Source: Reticulascus tulasneorum (taxonomy: Eukaryota > Ascomycota > Sordariomycetes > Glomerellales > Reticulascaceae). Taken from it: a DNA stretch of 64,000 nt. The DNA is taken from the NCBI GenBank assembly GCA_001557505.1, contig LSAX01000002.1:2046001-2110000 (forward strand). The letters are read 5' to 3'. Both the position numbers and the translations under genes were made by a program. Within the stretch, counting starts at the first letter, position 1, and every line of letters starts with the position of its first letter. Positions 22,119 through 33,869 of the stretch are shown here, in pieces. A model generated the notes under the pieces. The model did no database searches. It was not told where the DNA came from and saw only the letters and a program-made list of their open reading frames with translations.

Positions 22119-24321
22119 TCATGCCGTGATTCTCCGAGGCATCCTTGGGCGCTTTGGAGTCGTCGTGGAGGTTGTTTGGGGCGTGATTTCGGCTTCCACT
22201 TTCTTCTGGCGATCCTGAAGTGGTCCAAGACGGCATGTGGATTCTACAATGGGAACTTGGCCATACGTGCCAGTCCATACATGGTTGGTCTGCCCCTCAT
22301 AGGCCATCCGCTGGATCTGTAGTACATCGTCTCTGACCCAAGCTAGCCGCTTGCCGCGGGCTAGGAGCTCGACAATTTGTTCTCGGAGTAGGCTGGCTAC
22401 TATGATAACGCTCCCTATGCAGAGAGTAAAGACCATGCCAAAAAATGAGAGATTATTAAAGCCCTGCGGAACGCGCACTCTCTGAGCTTGACAGGCCTGT
22501 CTTTCCACGTCGGTGATCGGCGTTTCGAGAAATTGCATTATTAACGGGTCGTCAGACCCAATGGCCCTGTTGACTAAATGCTGTTGAATACCAGCCATAA
22601 CTGTTGCGTGCCAGTCATTTATTTCTATTTGCCACTGGTTACTCGGAAGACCGAATTGGTAGCTGTTGGTGGTGGTCTTTTGGGCTGCAATATCAAGGGT
22701 GATTCTAGAAGAAGTCATAGCCATTACAATGCTCCAGGTCCACACACCGTCTTTAAACAACTGGAGAGTTTCAGTTTGAAGAGGATTTAGCCCAATCTCC
22801 GTGGCTGCTCTTTCGAATACCGGGAGCGAAGCCGATACGTTTGAACAACGGGGGGCACCCGAGGCAGCCGAAGGATTACAGACTTGATACTATTGGATCA
22901 TTAATATCTAGTATCATCGGTTACTTAATTATAATCGGCCAACATACCTGCTCAATACATCCAATTACGCCAGCGAAGTTATCAGCACGATACCACGATT
23001 GGTTATCGAACACGTTGGTTAGGATAATCTCATCATGGGCTGCGAAAATCGGGTCGTCGATTGGTTGGGTAGAGAGGACAAAGTTGGAAGAGAGAAAGAA
23101 TAGCGTCCCATCTGCATCAGGCCGATAAACTTCGTCGATAGGAACGAAGTCGTCAAAGTCGGAGTCCTCCCCCCAGTAGCATTGGTAACTAACAAACGAG
23201 TACAGAATAAGCAGCCTTGCAAAATCGAAGCAGAATTCAGAGGTAAGAGGGACAATAGCTGTAATAAATATATGCCCAAGATAAATATACTGACTCTAAA
23301 GTGTACGATGCCGTACGGTTTGAGGCATAAGTGCCTACGGACATCGTTGCCGGGAACGGATGTGGTGTAAGCTGCGGGCCGTATAGGTATAAGACTTGCT
23401 TTTCCCCTGGCAGGGTTGGTATGGAATCAACTACCTCTATCTTGTCGACAACTTCGGTTCGTTGGACGAGTGGTGCGCAGGTCGTTACTTTTCGAAACTC
23501 AATCTGGTTGTCAGCCCCAAAGTTAATTCCGAAAATGTGGTTCGAGTTTAGCGGCCCGGTATCTATCTTCATTGCCGGACCAATACACATGTTATCGGCG
23601 AATTGACACTCAGCGTCATACTGCGTAGACCACTCTATCCTGGGGAGTACGAAACTGTTGCAAGTCTCAAAGGAAGTAGCATTGTAGCACCGCCGAGCAT
23701 ACGCAAAGGAAGCAGCAATCAATTCCTGGCGATACGAGTTGATAGCCCTGGCACCATCCGTCTCTTGAGACCCTACATCAGTGCCTGGAACTAAGTATCC
23801 GCATTGTGGAGAGGATAAAAGGACCTCAATGTTTGAAGTCTCTATAATGCGCGAAGAGAAGATGCTAGCGGCGGCAAGAGCTATCACAGCATCAATATAT
23901 CATAACTCGAGCAAATAGAACCTTAGGTGCATGTTATAAGAGCATCGTAATTACCTAGTGGAAAGATTGTGCCTCCGATCGAAATGAAAAAACTGGCTCT
24001 CTTTGGCGGCTGGTGGGAACGCCAAGCCCATGCAATTTCGGAGAAGGCGATAATCACAGATGAGACGGATGATTTATTGCGTAGAACGGCCTGCTGCTGT
24101 CGGTACACCGGGTGGCGCTCTTCTTCGGTGTCCCGGAACTGATATATTGATATTGCAATCAGACGCCAGAGATGACTGCCAACAAATCGAACAAATATGA
24201 CGATGAACGCAATCAGGAGAGCCCCGACCGTTGATGTTACCGTAATGGTAGACCCAAGTACGGGACCTCGAGTCCAGTTGACCCAAAGGCCCACATATAC
24301 GTCAGAAGACGCCACTGGCAT
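22119..24321 (-). CDS. Large polytopic membrane protein of an uncharacterised fungal family
   Basis: Four exons: 24321-23955, 23880-23295, 23215-22948 and 22889-22119, 663 residues. The start at 24321 gives MPVASSDVYVGLWVNWTRGP, the usual opening of this family. Topology: two helices near the N-terminus (STVGALLIAFIVIFVRFVGS and a second around IGGTIFPLALAAASIFSS), a long extracellular domain with many N-glycosylation sites and Cys pairs (SSPQCGYL, RRCYNATSFETC, TTCAPL, GCIEQYQVCNPS), a final helix (FFGMVFTLCIGSVIIVASLL), then a cytoplasmic tail with WVRDDVLQIQRMAYEG. From memory this is a widespread, often expanded, family with no known function. Exon 2/3 splicing (donor GTCAGT) is the least certain join. 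Confidence 0.75.
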
Positions 24322-25226
24322 GGTGGCACGAGACAAGTAAGTGATCTTTGGTGCTGAAGCAGCTTTCAGTGCGAGGTTGTGTTGTTTGGTTACGAGTTGC
24401 CCGAGAACTGGACCCAACTTTATGCCCTCAATATCTCAATGGTCTTACTCATCTACGTTAATTCTCCGACCCTGGGAACATCATAACGTGATGCTGTATT
24501 GCTTCGATTGGACGCCACTGACCATGGTTGAGCCATATATGGGTTCTGCCACGCTAAAGTTGTTCGCCAAAGGGAGTTGGTGAATGGACGACAAGTTGTG
24601 ATGTCTCTCAAGCCACGGCACCAAAGCCCTCTATCTCATTCGCCGAAATGCAGGAGCTGAACAGCCACGGCGTTCTCCATTTCACATTGCCCACTCTAAA
24701 CTTTGCAGCCAAAGATAAGAGGGCAGGTGCAGAAGATGTATATTTCACTGAAGTTTGTCAGCGACACTAGATAAGAGCCTATCGGTTTGATCAGAGACTA
24801 GGCCAGGGGGGGAGGGGGCGGTCCTGAGAAGCAATCTCGGCGACGATGGTGAATGCGATCATCTTCCCTCAGAAACAGCATCGACGGATTCTTTACCAAT
24901 CGGGATTTTCTGCCAGTGCCCGGAATTGGATCAATTTATCGCACCTCTTTAAAAGACTGTATTATGCTGTATGGGGGATACAAAGAACTAGCTGTCCGTA
25001 GGCTCATACGTGACCCCGGGCCGTGCGCCATCCATTGAATTCATAACCGTATCAGTGTCGCCGACTTCTGGCGATGTGGTTCTGTATAACTGTCTATTTG
25101 CTAAGCTAATACCTTCCTCGCTTGATTTGTATTGCTAATACCCTCGATTACAAAGCTTGAGGACTTCTTCAAGAATCAGAGATGCTAGCGAGGTGACCGC
25201 TCTTATTTTACACATGTGATCTAGCT
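24322..25226. other. Intergenic upstream of the membrane-protein gene
   Basis: About 0.9 kb; promoter of the minus-strand membrane-protein gene on the left. No supportable gene, repeat or RNA. Confidence 0.45.
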
Positions 25227-25700
25227 CTAAAGTGCGTTACCCTTCCACCGCGCCCGAGTTCCCGATCCCTGGTAGGTGAATGCTGCCGCATCAAGAAACG
25301 AACCAATCAGCTCTCCTACTGCGGGCGGAGAAGACAGACCGTTTCGGCCCGTGATTAGCAGTTTAGTCCTGAGATGCCGAGTACATCTCGGACGAAGTTC
25401 CGAAGCGTATTTTTCTTGGTTGCGATGCACTCGTCTACTGCATCAAGGACAAAGACAATGGTCGGCCTCCCGTGGTCCTCGAGAATGACTGCACCTTGCT
25501 GACCACTTGGTCCAGTTCAAACTCGTGCCTGCTGAAGAGCGTTGGATTGGTGTAGACAAACCTGAACCAATCCTGTTCGAATGATAATTGCTGACATAAA
25601 ATGCAGCGGAGCAGGTACGCGAAAGTTCTGCTGGCCTCGAGCCTACCATCGAAATAAAACATAATAGAATTCTGGCTGTGAGAATCGTCGGACACCGAAA
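25227..25700 (-). pseudogene. NACHT-type NTPase relic
   Basis: Reading right to left, three frames together resemble the middle of a fungal NACHT domain. First comes FDGRLEASRTFAYLLRCIL (the segment after the P-loop in these NTPases), then after a +/-1 shift the Walker B stretch RPTIVFVLDAVDEC, then after another shift TKLLITGRNGL, which corresponds to the sensor-like strand. No P-loop, effector domain or repeats are found intact on either side. The broken frames and missing ends show a truncated, inactive copy. It lies about 3 kb from the end of the intact NLR gene but is too diverged in sequence to be a fresh duplicate of it. Confidence 0.6.
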
Positions 25701-26967
25701 ATATGAGCGCTTCTTTGTTGTTTAGTACAGAGTTTTAAAAGCATAACAACGGCTGCCTGTAGAGCCCAATCCCAAAGCTAAATCTTAAGAATGATGGCTG
25801 AGTGCTGCGGAGGCTTTGGCAGAGGAACTTAGTTAGACAGTCTTTCCTCGCCCATGTCCCGCGTGCATAGTCAGAGACCTGGGTATGGAAGGCGCAAGCT
25901 TTGTACTCGGCGGTCTCGAAAACCCAGTCGCAGGTTTGCGCGTGTGGACGTGCGGACCAGAGATGTTAGCCCAGCTAATATTGCGACAACTCTCACAGGG
26001 ACCACGATGCACCGCTTGTTGCCCTAGGCGAGATCGTGGCGTGAAGAAGTCGGATGAAATGGCAGGCAAGGCGCGGCCTGGGCTCCTCGAGGATAATGAA
26101 CAGACAGCAGCACAGATTGCGCTTATTAACCTCACTCATCAATAAAGCGCTACGGTTCAAAATCTATTCGGGCGTACGTAGCGGGGGATTGGTCCGCTAT
26201 GTAACTTGACCTTGCGGTCCCACACTCCTCAGGGCACCCACCTCGAGTCCCAAAATCTCATGGTAATTAATGATTAGATACGCTCTTACACATCGACCTA
26301 TCCTTTTCCTAGCCATAAGTAGCTATAATCCTGAAACCCCGAAGAACCCGGACGAGAAACTGGGATCACCGTGATGCTACGACCAATAGAGTACAATTTC
26401 CGAGATTTGACTTGGCGTGCTGGCCCTGGCGAATGGGAGTATAATAAGCTAGCACGGCCTCATTTTTGAACCAGGTTGCGTGGAGGCTAATAATAATCGT
26501 TGCGGGGTGTTTACATCGTCAAATTTTTTTCTATCTTGACCCGGTGAAGTGGTACCTTGTAAGACATGTGCCTTCGCAGAAAGCTCCTATTTGCTCTTCA
26601 TCCAGAATATAAGTACAAGCTAGTGATGGAACGGGCATTACCAACAGTTTGGGTCGATTGACTGGAGTTCGCCAAGATGCAAGGCTATGAACACGAAGGC
26701 TTTCTCCATACTTAGGATCTCTCAAAGTTAGCCACGTGGGCTAGAGATCGTGCTCACTGAGAGCCACAGGATTTGTCCGCAAGTGAGAATACCCTATGGT
26801 TTTAGTTTAGCATTTATCAATAGTCTCATTATCAAGTGGAGGGATTGCGTATAAAAAGAGTCGTATATCCCAATAAGTTGGCATTTTCATTCTCGTAGTC
26901 TGATATCCGCTACCTTGATCGTCCACCTAGCGGCATCAATCCTAGCTGCGGCTGTTAGTCATTAGCC
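25701..26967. other. Intergenic: relic flank and glycerophosphodiesterase promoter
   Basis: 1.27 kb. The left part may contain unrecognisable remains of the NACHT gene 5' end. The right part is the promoter of the next gene, with a TATA box. Confidence 0.4.
26850..26857 (+). promoter_or_regulatory. TATA box of the glycerophosphodiesterase gene
   Basis: TATAAAAA 118 bp upstream of the start codon; strong match and suitable spacing for a short 5' leader. Confidence 0.55.
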
Positions 26968-28137
26968 ATGCAGATCAACACTGTCGCATTAATCGTCGGC
27001 GTTCTCGCTCTGGCGGACGTCTCAGCCGGCGAATGCGGAAACAACTCGACGGGTAAGAATCGCATTACCAGCATACAGCTCGGCCCAAGACCCTACTTCC
27101 TTGTCAATGCAATGGAGGATGGCTGGCTGAAAGACAAGCTTTCGGCATGCTCTGAAAAGCTGCAGCGTCCCACCAAGTACAGCATCGGGCACCGAGGTGG
27201 CGGTACCCTGCAAGTTCCGGAGCTCACAGTCGAGTCTATTCTCGCCGGGACCCGCATGGGCGCTGGAATTCAAGAGTGCGATGTCAGCTTTACGAAGGAT
27301 CTCCAACTGGTCTGCCGCCACAGCCAATGTGATCTTCACACAACCACCAACATCCTAGCAACCGAGCTGGGAAAGAAGTGCACGACGCCTTTCACTCCTG
27401 CAGTGAATGGCCAGCGAGCGACTGCCATGTGCTGCACCAGCGACATTACACTCGCCGAGTTCAACACACTTTGTGGCAAGATGGACGGTGCTAATACCGC
27501 TGCTACGACTGTCGAGGATTACATGCGTGGTACCTTGTCGTGGCGGACAGACTTATATGCGCAGTGCGGCACGCTGATCTCTCACAAGGCCTATATCAAG
27601 TTGGTGGACTCCCTTGGCCTCGATTTCACATCTGAGCTCAAGGCTCCGCAGGTTCCAATGCCGTTTGCTGGGAACTATACACAGGAGAAGTTTGCTCAGC
27701 AGATGATTGACGAGTTTGTCGAGGCCCGAATCCATCCCAGACGAGTCTGGCCTCAGTCATTCTCGCTCGGTGACGTTCAGTATTGGCTCAAGAACACCCC
27801 AGCGTTTGGCAAGCAATCGATGTTCCTAGGTTCTACAGCTCCGACTAGCTTGGCTGCCTTCAAAGAGGCGGGCGGGCAATACCTAGCTCCTACCTGGCAG
27901 TCTCTGGTTGCTCTGGAGAACGGTACCTACGTCCCCAGCAGCTTCAGCGTCGAGGCCCGGCGTTTAGGGTTCAAGATTGTGGCTTGGACGCTGGAACGAT
28001 CCGCCCCCGGACCCGGCACCGATGCCAAGGTTTTCCAGCTGATCGATGTCCTTTTCCGAGAGATTGGTGCTGTTGGCCTCTTTTCTGATTGGTCGAGTAC
28101 CATCACATATTATGCCAACTGCTTCGACTTGTTTTAG
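26968..28137 (+). CDS. Secreted glycerophosphodiester phosphodiesterase-like protein
   Basis: Single exon, 389 residues, with a cleavable signal peptide (about 20 residues ending DVSAGEC). It has the GDPD TIM-barrel signatures: GHRGGG (catalytic His/Arg, residues 75-76) followed by PELTVES (conserved metal-ligand Glu), then IQECDVSFTKD (metal ligands Glu and Asp, about 103-105) and VCRHSQCD (second catalytic His, about 118). The family hydrolyses glycerophosphodiesters to glycerol-3-phosphate and an alcohol; extracellular fungal members may scavenge phosphate from phospholipid remains or act on other diesters. Several Cys pairs (TTPF region, MCCTSD, LYAQCGT) suit a secreted protein. Convergent with the NLR gene. 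The exact substrate is not readable. Confidence 0.88.
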   Translation: MQINTVALIVGVLALADVSAGECGNNSTGKNRITSIQLGPRPYFLVNAMEDGWLKDKLSACSEKLQRPTKYSIGHRGGGTLQVPELTVESILAGTRMGAGIQECDVSFTKDLQLVCRHSQCDLHTTTNILATELGKKCTTPFTPAVNGQRATAMCCTSDITLAEFNTLCGKMDGANTAATTVEDYMRGTLSWRTDLYAQCGTLISHKAYIKLVDSLGLDFTSELKAPQVPMPFAGNYTQEKFAQQMIDEFVEARIHPRRVWPQSFSLGDVQYWLKNTPAFGKQSMFLGSTAPTSLAAFKEAGGQYLAPTWQSLVALENGTYVPSSFSVEARRLGFKIVAWTLERSAPGPGTDAKVFQLIDVLFREIGAVGLFSDWSSTITYYANCFDLF

Positions 28138-28561
28138 AAGGTCAACAAGGTAAAGAAACTGGAGGATTTTATTATGACTTCTATGCTAAGATAGTGAATT
28201 TGCTATAAGTAGAAACCTAGAATAATCACGTGCAGATCTCTGCATATAAATAGCTAGGTATGACACAATAGTGTAGACCTCATCATCAATAATATTACTA
28301 CACTCTCACATATCAGTACTTGACTTCATTGCCTTGACTTGACATGTGGGGCGTGCTCAGCAGAATATCTGCTGCCCTCCACAAGCAGTAGGCTTAGCCC
28401 TTCGGACAGCTAAAACTACTATAGCAAAAATGGTTTAAATCTTTTTTAATTTTACTAAAGTAAATTATATAAAACTAAAATTATTAATAAAGATTGTTAA
28501 CATCTATAAAGATATAAATCCTTATTAATATTTTATTCTCTAACTCTTCTATATTATTTAC
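28138..28561. other. AT-rich spacer between convergent genes
   Basis: 424 bp. The right half (28430-28560) is strongly AT-rich with long A/T runs, unlike the surrounding DNA. It forms the NLR 3' UTR region and may have suffered C-to-T mutation. Confidence 0.5.
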
Positions 28562-31500
28562 TTATATTTCTTCATCCTCCTCGTTTTCTTCTTCTTCCTT
28601 ATCATCATCGTCATCGTCGTCGTCGTCGTCGTCGTCCTCCTCCTCTTCATCCTCCTCCTCCTCTTCATCCTCGCTAAACTCCATCCAGAAGGAGTGGTCA
28701 ACCGGTTCTTCCGCGTCCATGTTTTCTTTATTAAAGTTTTGGAGGAAGGACTTGATAGACGGGGCAGTGTTGCCATGGATATCAACAGCCCACGGGTTGA
28801 CCCTGCCGGTTGAGAGAAGAACATGGATATTTCGTGTATGCTGACTCAATGCGGCGTGAAACAGCGGCGTGCGCCCATCAAAATCTTTCGCATCCGGGTC
28901 TGCGTCACCTCGGTCTATGAGTAAGTAGATGAGGTCTGAACATCCCGCTACCGCAGCTGCATGCCCTATCGCGGTTCGTCCACTTTTATCTCGAGCATTA
29001 ATATTAACTTTTCCAGTCTTGAGGAGCTTTTCGACTATGGCAGGATGGTTGCCAGCGCTTGCATGCATTAATGGAGTCATGCCGTTTTTATCCTCGGAAT
29101 TTGGATCAGGATCGTGCTCGAGTAGGATCTGCACTGCTAAGATATGCCCATTTACAGCTGCCCAAGACAAAGGAGTTCTCCCGAATGTTCCGTCCTTAGA
29201 TTCAATATCGACGGATTCCATGAAGGGTTGGACAACTTTAGCACCACTGTCTTCAGTAGTCAACAGAATCGCTGTCTCCCCTTCGTCAGGGTCGGACAAC
29301 TCCAGAGGCACAGACCGTCGAAGAAGTAGTTGAAGCAGTGCTGCTTGCCCAATTTCAGCTGCCCAAACAAGTGCTTCTGCCGCTTGAGGTGCATCCGTGA
29401 AGTGAGCATCGTGTTCCAGACATCGCTCAACAGTCTCGCTGTCTCGAGCTACTAGTGCCAGGTGGAGTAATTCATCCTTTACGTCAGGGTGTAGATGAGC
29501 CCCATGTTGCAATAAGATCTTTGCAGTGCGACATTGATTTGCTTTACATGCCCAGTAAATTGGCGGATGGGCATACTTGCACGCGTTGGGGTCTTCTCCG
29601 GTCTGAAGCAGCTTTGTAACAGCGCCTTCATCACCTTTAGCAGCAGCCGCATGAAGTGGCAAGCCGTCCCAGGTTTTAAAATAACTAATAAGTACGGCAG
29701 CTACACCAGCATGATTTTCGGAGCATGCTCTGGACACCGGCGTTTCGTCGTCGAAATCCTTCACCTTGGGGTCTGCTCCAATATCTAGCAGCATCTTGAC
29801 CCTTGACTCATTGCCGTCGTGCGCTGCCAATGAAAGCAACGTGCGGCCATTTTCGAGACTGTTCGGGCTCACCCCTCTCTCGATGAATCTCAGCGCAATC
29901 CCTCTGTGCTGCGCGGCGACAGCAGAGGAAAGTGCAGTAGCCCCAGAATGCTGACGAATACTCGGATCCGCGCCATAATCAAGCAATACAGTGACAGTTG
30001 CTTCGTGTCCCTTTGCGGCTGCATTCATGAGATATGTGCGTCCGTATTGATCTAGTTGATTGACGTCGTATCTTCCAGAGGCCAACAGGCGTTTGAGGAT
30101 CCACACATTATCATCGCTCTGCTTTTCTCGAATGTGGTAGATCACGCCTTGGCCATCTTTATACTTCAAGGGCCGCTCGTAGCCTTTGCAAACATCTTCA
30201 ATCTGGGTTCTGAGGGCCCCTTTGATTGGAACAGTATCGTAGATACCTGCTGCATCAGGTTTTGGGCCTAAAAGTGCTGCAATAGCATCGACGTTGCCAT
30301 GGACAAGAGCTGTTAGAAGGGGAAGGCCATACCGCCCGCCTTCTTTATCCATGAGTGCCTGCCTACCTTGACAGATCGGTATGAGACTGGCCATGTTGTG
30401 TTCTGCTAACACATACAGAATACTTGCGTCTTCCAAACGCCGTATTTTACGTTTCTCCTGGATGTCGTTGAATATTCTCCACCGTTGAAGAGGAAACGTG
30501 GACAAGTACTGTTCTTGATCGATTCCTAAACTCTGTGCCTGATTCGAATGATAAAGAACGTTATCCACAGCGTACTTGAGAAATGGAAACAGTTTCCTGC
30601 ATGCCTCTCGCAGAGATGTATCCGCTTCACTGGGAACTTCAGGCAAAAAATCCGGTATAGATCCGAGGTCATCGATAGCCAGGTATCTGGAACAGCACGC
30701 TTTGAGCTGGTCATGGCTCCTGGCTAGAAAGTTTGCCCTAAGTCCGGGCCATAATCGCTCAACTCCACCTTCCTTCAAAAGAAAGTCCCTGACAGATTCG
30801 TGGATAAACTGAATGGTGGGCGACTTTGATTTGGTCATCTCAGCAAGCCCCTTAGACGAGCTTATTATAAGTTTTCCGATCGTCGTAATAGGAGTCTCTT
30901 CCGCACTGTAGGGACCTAAATGTTCAGGAGCGACACCAGAAAGAATTGCAAAGTACAGTTCCTCTGGTGTCAGGGGGCGGCGTGCGAACAGGATCCACTG
31001 TATGCATAGAAGCATTTCATCCTGGTTCTCACTGTCTCTCGTCATAATATCTCGAAAGAGCTCATCGAGGCCGACTGGAATGTCTTGTAAGCGTTTCCTC
31101 AGAGCGTAGTCGCGGCCTCTGTCAAATTCTCTATTTAGAATTTGTACAACGAGTACTACCCACAAGAAGATGCTGGCGGATTTCGCTAAAATTTCAGCTC
31201 GCACCAGCTCGGCCTGCTTGCTCTTTCCGATTTTGAGTCCGCTTCTGATATAACTGATAATATCGCGATCATGGCCCTCTTGCCCTTCTAACACGAGCTC
31301 AAACCCTTTCTCGATTGTGATATGCGGATAGTGTCGACTTGAAAGGCATATGTGAAATTGACCACAAACAGCTAGTTCTTGAAGCTCCTCAAAGAACGAA
31401 ACGAGATCTCGGATTTGAACTTCTTCGCATTCATCTAACGCGTCAATGTAACAAATCACCGGGTTGTCTTTGCGTTTACAGATCGCGTCTCGAAAGAGTG

Positions 31501-33049
31501 CTTTTAACACCTCAACATTATCACTCTCTTGGCCGATCGCCCTGATCGTCGACATGGATATATCGTCAGCCACCTCTTGCAATTCAGGGATAGCCTCGAG
31601 TAGTTGTAGTAAGAGGGACCTGTATAGGCCTACAGTCGACTTTTCCAGGTCCTCGCCTCGCGCGTTGAAAAAGAAGGATAACAGAGTGCGCCCATGGCTG
31701 GACTTTTTGCTTTGCTCGAGGATATACTTCATGAGAGTGGACTTTCCGGCTCCCGGCTTTCCTTTGATCCAGAAAAAGCCGTTGTTTTGTTTCATCCAGG
31801 TCAGATAGGTGCTATTACTCGGAAGCCATTCGCACGTCTTCGTTTGTGCGCTCTTAATCGACATTTGCCGAGCGTCCATCTGATCAAAACCCAACGTTTC
31901 CAGAAGCAGCTGGCGTTTCACCGAGTTGGGCACAAGATGATCTGGAGATTCTTCCGGCTCCGATTGACGAGACATTATATCAAGCATGCGCTTGAGCGCG
32001 GCTTCGACTTTGCAATATTCTATATCTTCGGCGCTGGTGAAGCGGCACATATCCATATGGTTACCGGCAATATGCTCTGTAACTTCAATCGCGCGGTCGT
32101 TCAAATATGACGAAGTATCGTCCACCACCTACATACGTTAGCATTGCTTTCGACGTGTATGAGACCTCGAACATACTTTGTTCCCATTGAGTAGCTTGAT
32201 GCCGTACTGCTCTTGAAACGAATGAATCATCCAACCCCTTTCTCTCGCCATCGGCGCAAATTCGTCTCGCAGCTCCTTTAGCCTCTCTGAAGATGGTAGT
32301 AGCGTATTGACGATCTGCTCGTTAGCCGAGAACCCTGAAACCTTGATCACGCTTTCCATGACATGTTGAAGCAGACCTCGCGGGTCTGAGCCTCCGTGTG
32401 GGGTGCCGAAGAATATCACACCAATTGTCGAAGTGTAAATCGCCCGGAGGTGACTCTGGTACGTATTGCATCCGCGAGACCGTCGCAGCAATTCCTTGGT
32501 AACAATGCCGCCGAGGCTATGCGAGACAAAAAGCAATGGCCGAGACGGATCAGACCGTCGAGTCGACTCGAGGGCCACCAAGAAGTCCCCCGCAATATCA
32601 TATACACTGCTCTTACTGGGCGGTGGCCCAATCCAATGCCTAATGCGTGTATCGTACCCATATGTCATAATTCGGGCATTCGGTACTGTTTGGGGGACGA
32701 GGTCTCGTGGCCAGTAGACTTTCCTGCGCACCGGGACTTTCTTCTGACTACTTCCCGTGGAGGGGATTAGCCTCCGGAACTTCGAAGGTCGCTCGCCATT
32801 CTCGTCGCATGGCTGGTCATCTGGCTCCGTTGTATCGGCATGCTTGTGACTCCACGTTCTTTCCGGGTGGCCAGTGAATCCGTGTACGAATACAATACTA
32901 TTATTGGTTTAGCTGGTAAGGTAATTGAACCGACCATACGCGGGCTCGAGCACCTACTCAATAGCAGCCTGATCGGGCTCGACCAAGAGCGACAGACCAG
33001 TGGCACTTGGCTCTTTCGGCTCTTTATGCGAATTGGAAGCACTCGCCAT
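28562..33049 (-). CDS. NLR-type STAND protein: alpha/beta-hydrolase, NACHT, ankyrin repeats
   Basis: Three exons: 33049-32958, 32897-32177 and 32128-28562, 1,459 residues. The N-terminal domain (about 30-270) is a DUF676-like alpha/beta hydrolase with IVFVHGFTGHPERTW and the nucleophile elbow SHSLGG (Ser about 158), plus FFGTPHGG. A NACHT NTPase follows, with P-loop GKPGAGKS (about 394-401) and Walker B VICYIDALDECEE (about 495-507), then a helical winged region. About fourteen ankyrin-like repeats occupy roughly residues 870-1,400, for example GRTPLSWAAVNGHILAVQIL. The last 35 or so residues are almost all Asp/Glu, encoded by a triplet microsatellite. Fungal proteins of this design are thought to act as ligand-triggered signalling receptors in non-self recognition and regulated cell death. 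The ligand is unknown. All splice joins are in frame. Confidence 0.92.
28572..28673 (-). repeat. Triplet microsatellite coding the NLR acidic tail
   Basis: TCC/TCT/TCG/TCA-type triplets on the + strand encode a run of Glu and Asp in the NLR C-terminus, including an uninterrupted block of about twelve Asp. Being triplet-based, length changes keep the frame. Confidence 0.85.
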
Positions 33050-33869
33050 AGCTTGCTAGAACTGACGAGTTCCAGGAGCGAGACTGACGATCCGAAGGTA
33101 AATCTGGGTCAGGCTGCGAGGCCGCCGCCAACGTCCGTTGAAATACTACGGCCGTAGGGTTCACTTAACATCAGGAGTTTCAGTAGAACAAAGACTCAAA
33201 ACATAAGGGGCCGGACTGGTGAAGGCGCGTAGAGTTGTTAACTGTTAGTAAGTATCCCGATTGAAAGAGTTTGGCCGTTATAGAGATTTGTTGCTAGAGA
33301 TTAAAAGGTGGGAAGAAACATTGATTCTAACAGGTCTTCTAATAAGTCTAACTCTATGAACAGGCTGCGAATTTCTGGCCGTGTTGCAGGGCCGCCTGAT
33401 AAGCTAAGCGATAATAGGCGTGGCGCAGCACTAACCACAGAGGTGGCGGAGTTTCCAGCGCTTGCTATGGCTGCCAAACAGGGGTAAAGAAAACTAGAGG
33501 ATTTGCCCGCCAACACCAAATATCCATCGGCATGAATAAATCCTTAGTTGTAGCCCAAGGTCGAGGTGTAAAGTGCAGAGATGAGATTACAGCTTGTACA
33601 TCTGCGCTCAAGGACCAAACCCGACTGATCTACTTAATTCTCGTACGAGACGAATACAAGGCAGAGTTAAAGATTCAAGATGCTCAACATCCCCACGCTC
33701 CACCAATCGGGCGATCCGGGTGAGCCTTGCCCACTTTAGCTCACCTAGCGTGGGGTTGAGCAAGGTTCGCACAGCGGTTTGCCAACTTCTGGGGATACTG
33801 TACAGACATGCCGCTCGGCGACAGTGCTGGCTTTCTGAAAATCCATGACCCAGCCAAAGTTGTTATACC
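33050..33869. other. Intergenic between divergent NLR and tannase genes
   Basis: 820 bp shared upstream region of the NLR (-) and the esterase (+). A minus-strand frame at 33519-33301 was considered but not called. No AAGTTCGG motif is present here. Confidence 0.45.

Noticed and set aside
33301..33519. Minus-strand 72-codon frame resembling a STAND N-terminal helical segment
   Set aside because: Similarity is only to a helical, Leu/Ala-rich pattern; no start context, no continuation and no partner domain in reach.
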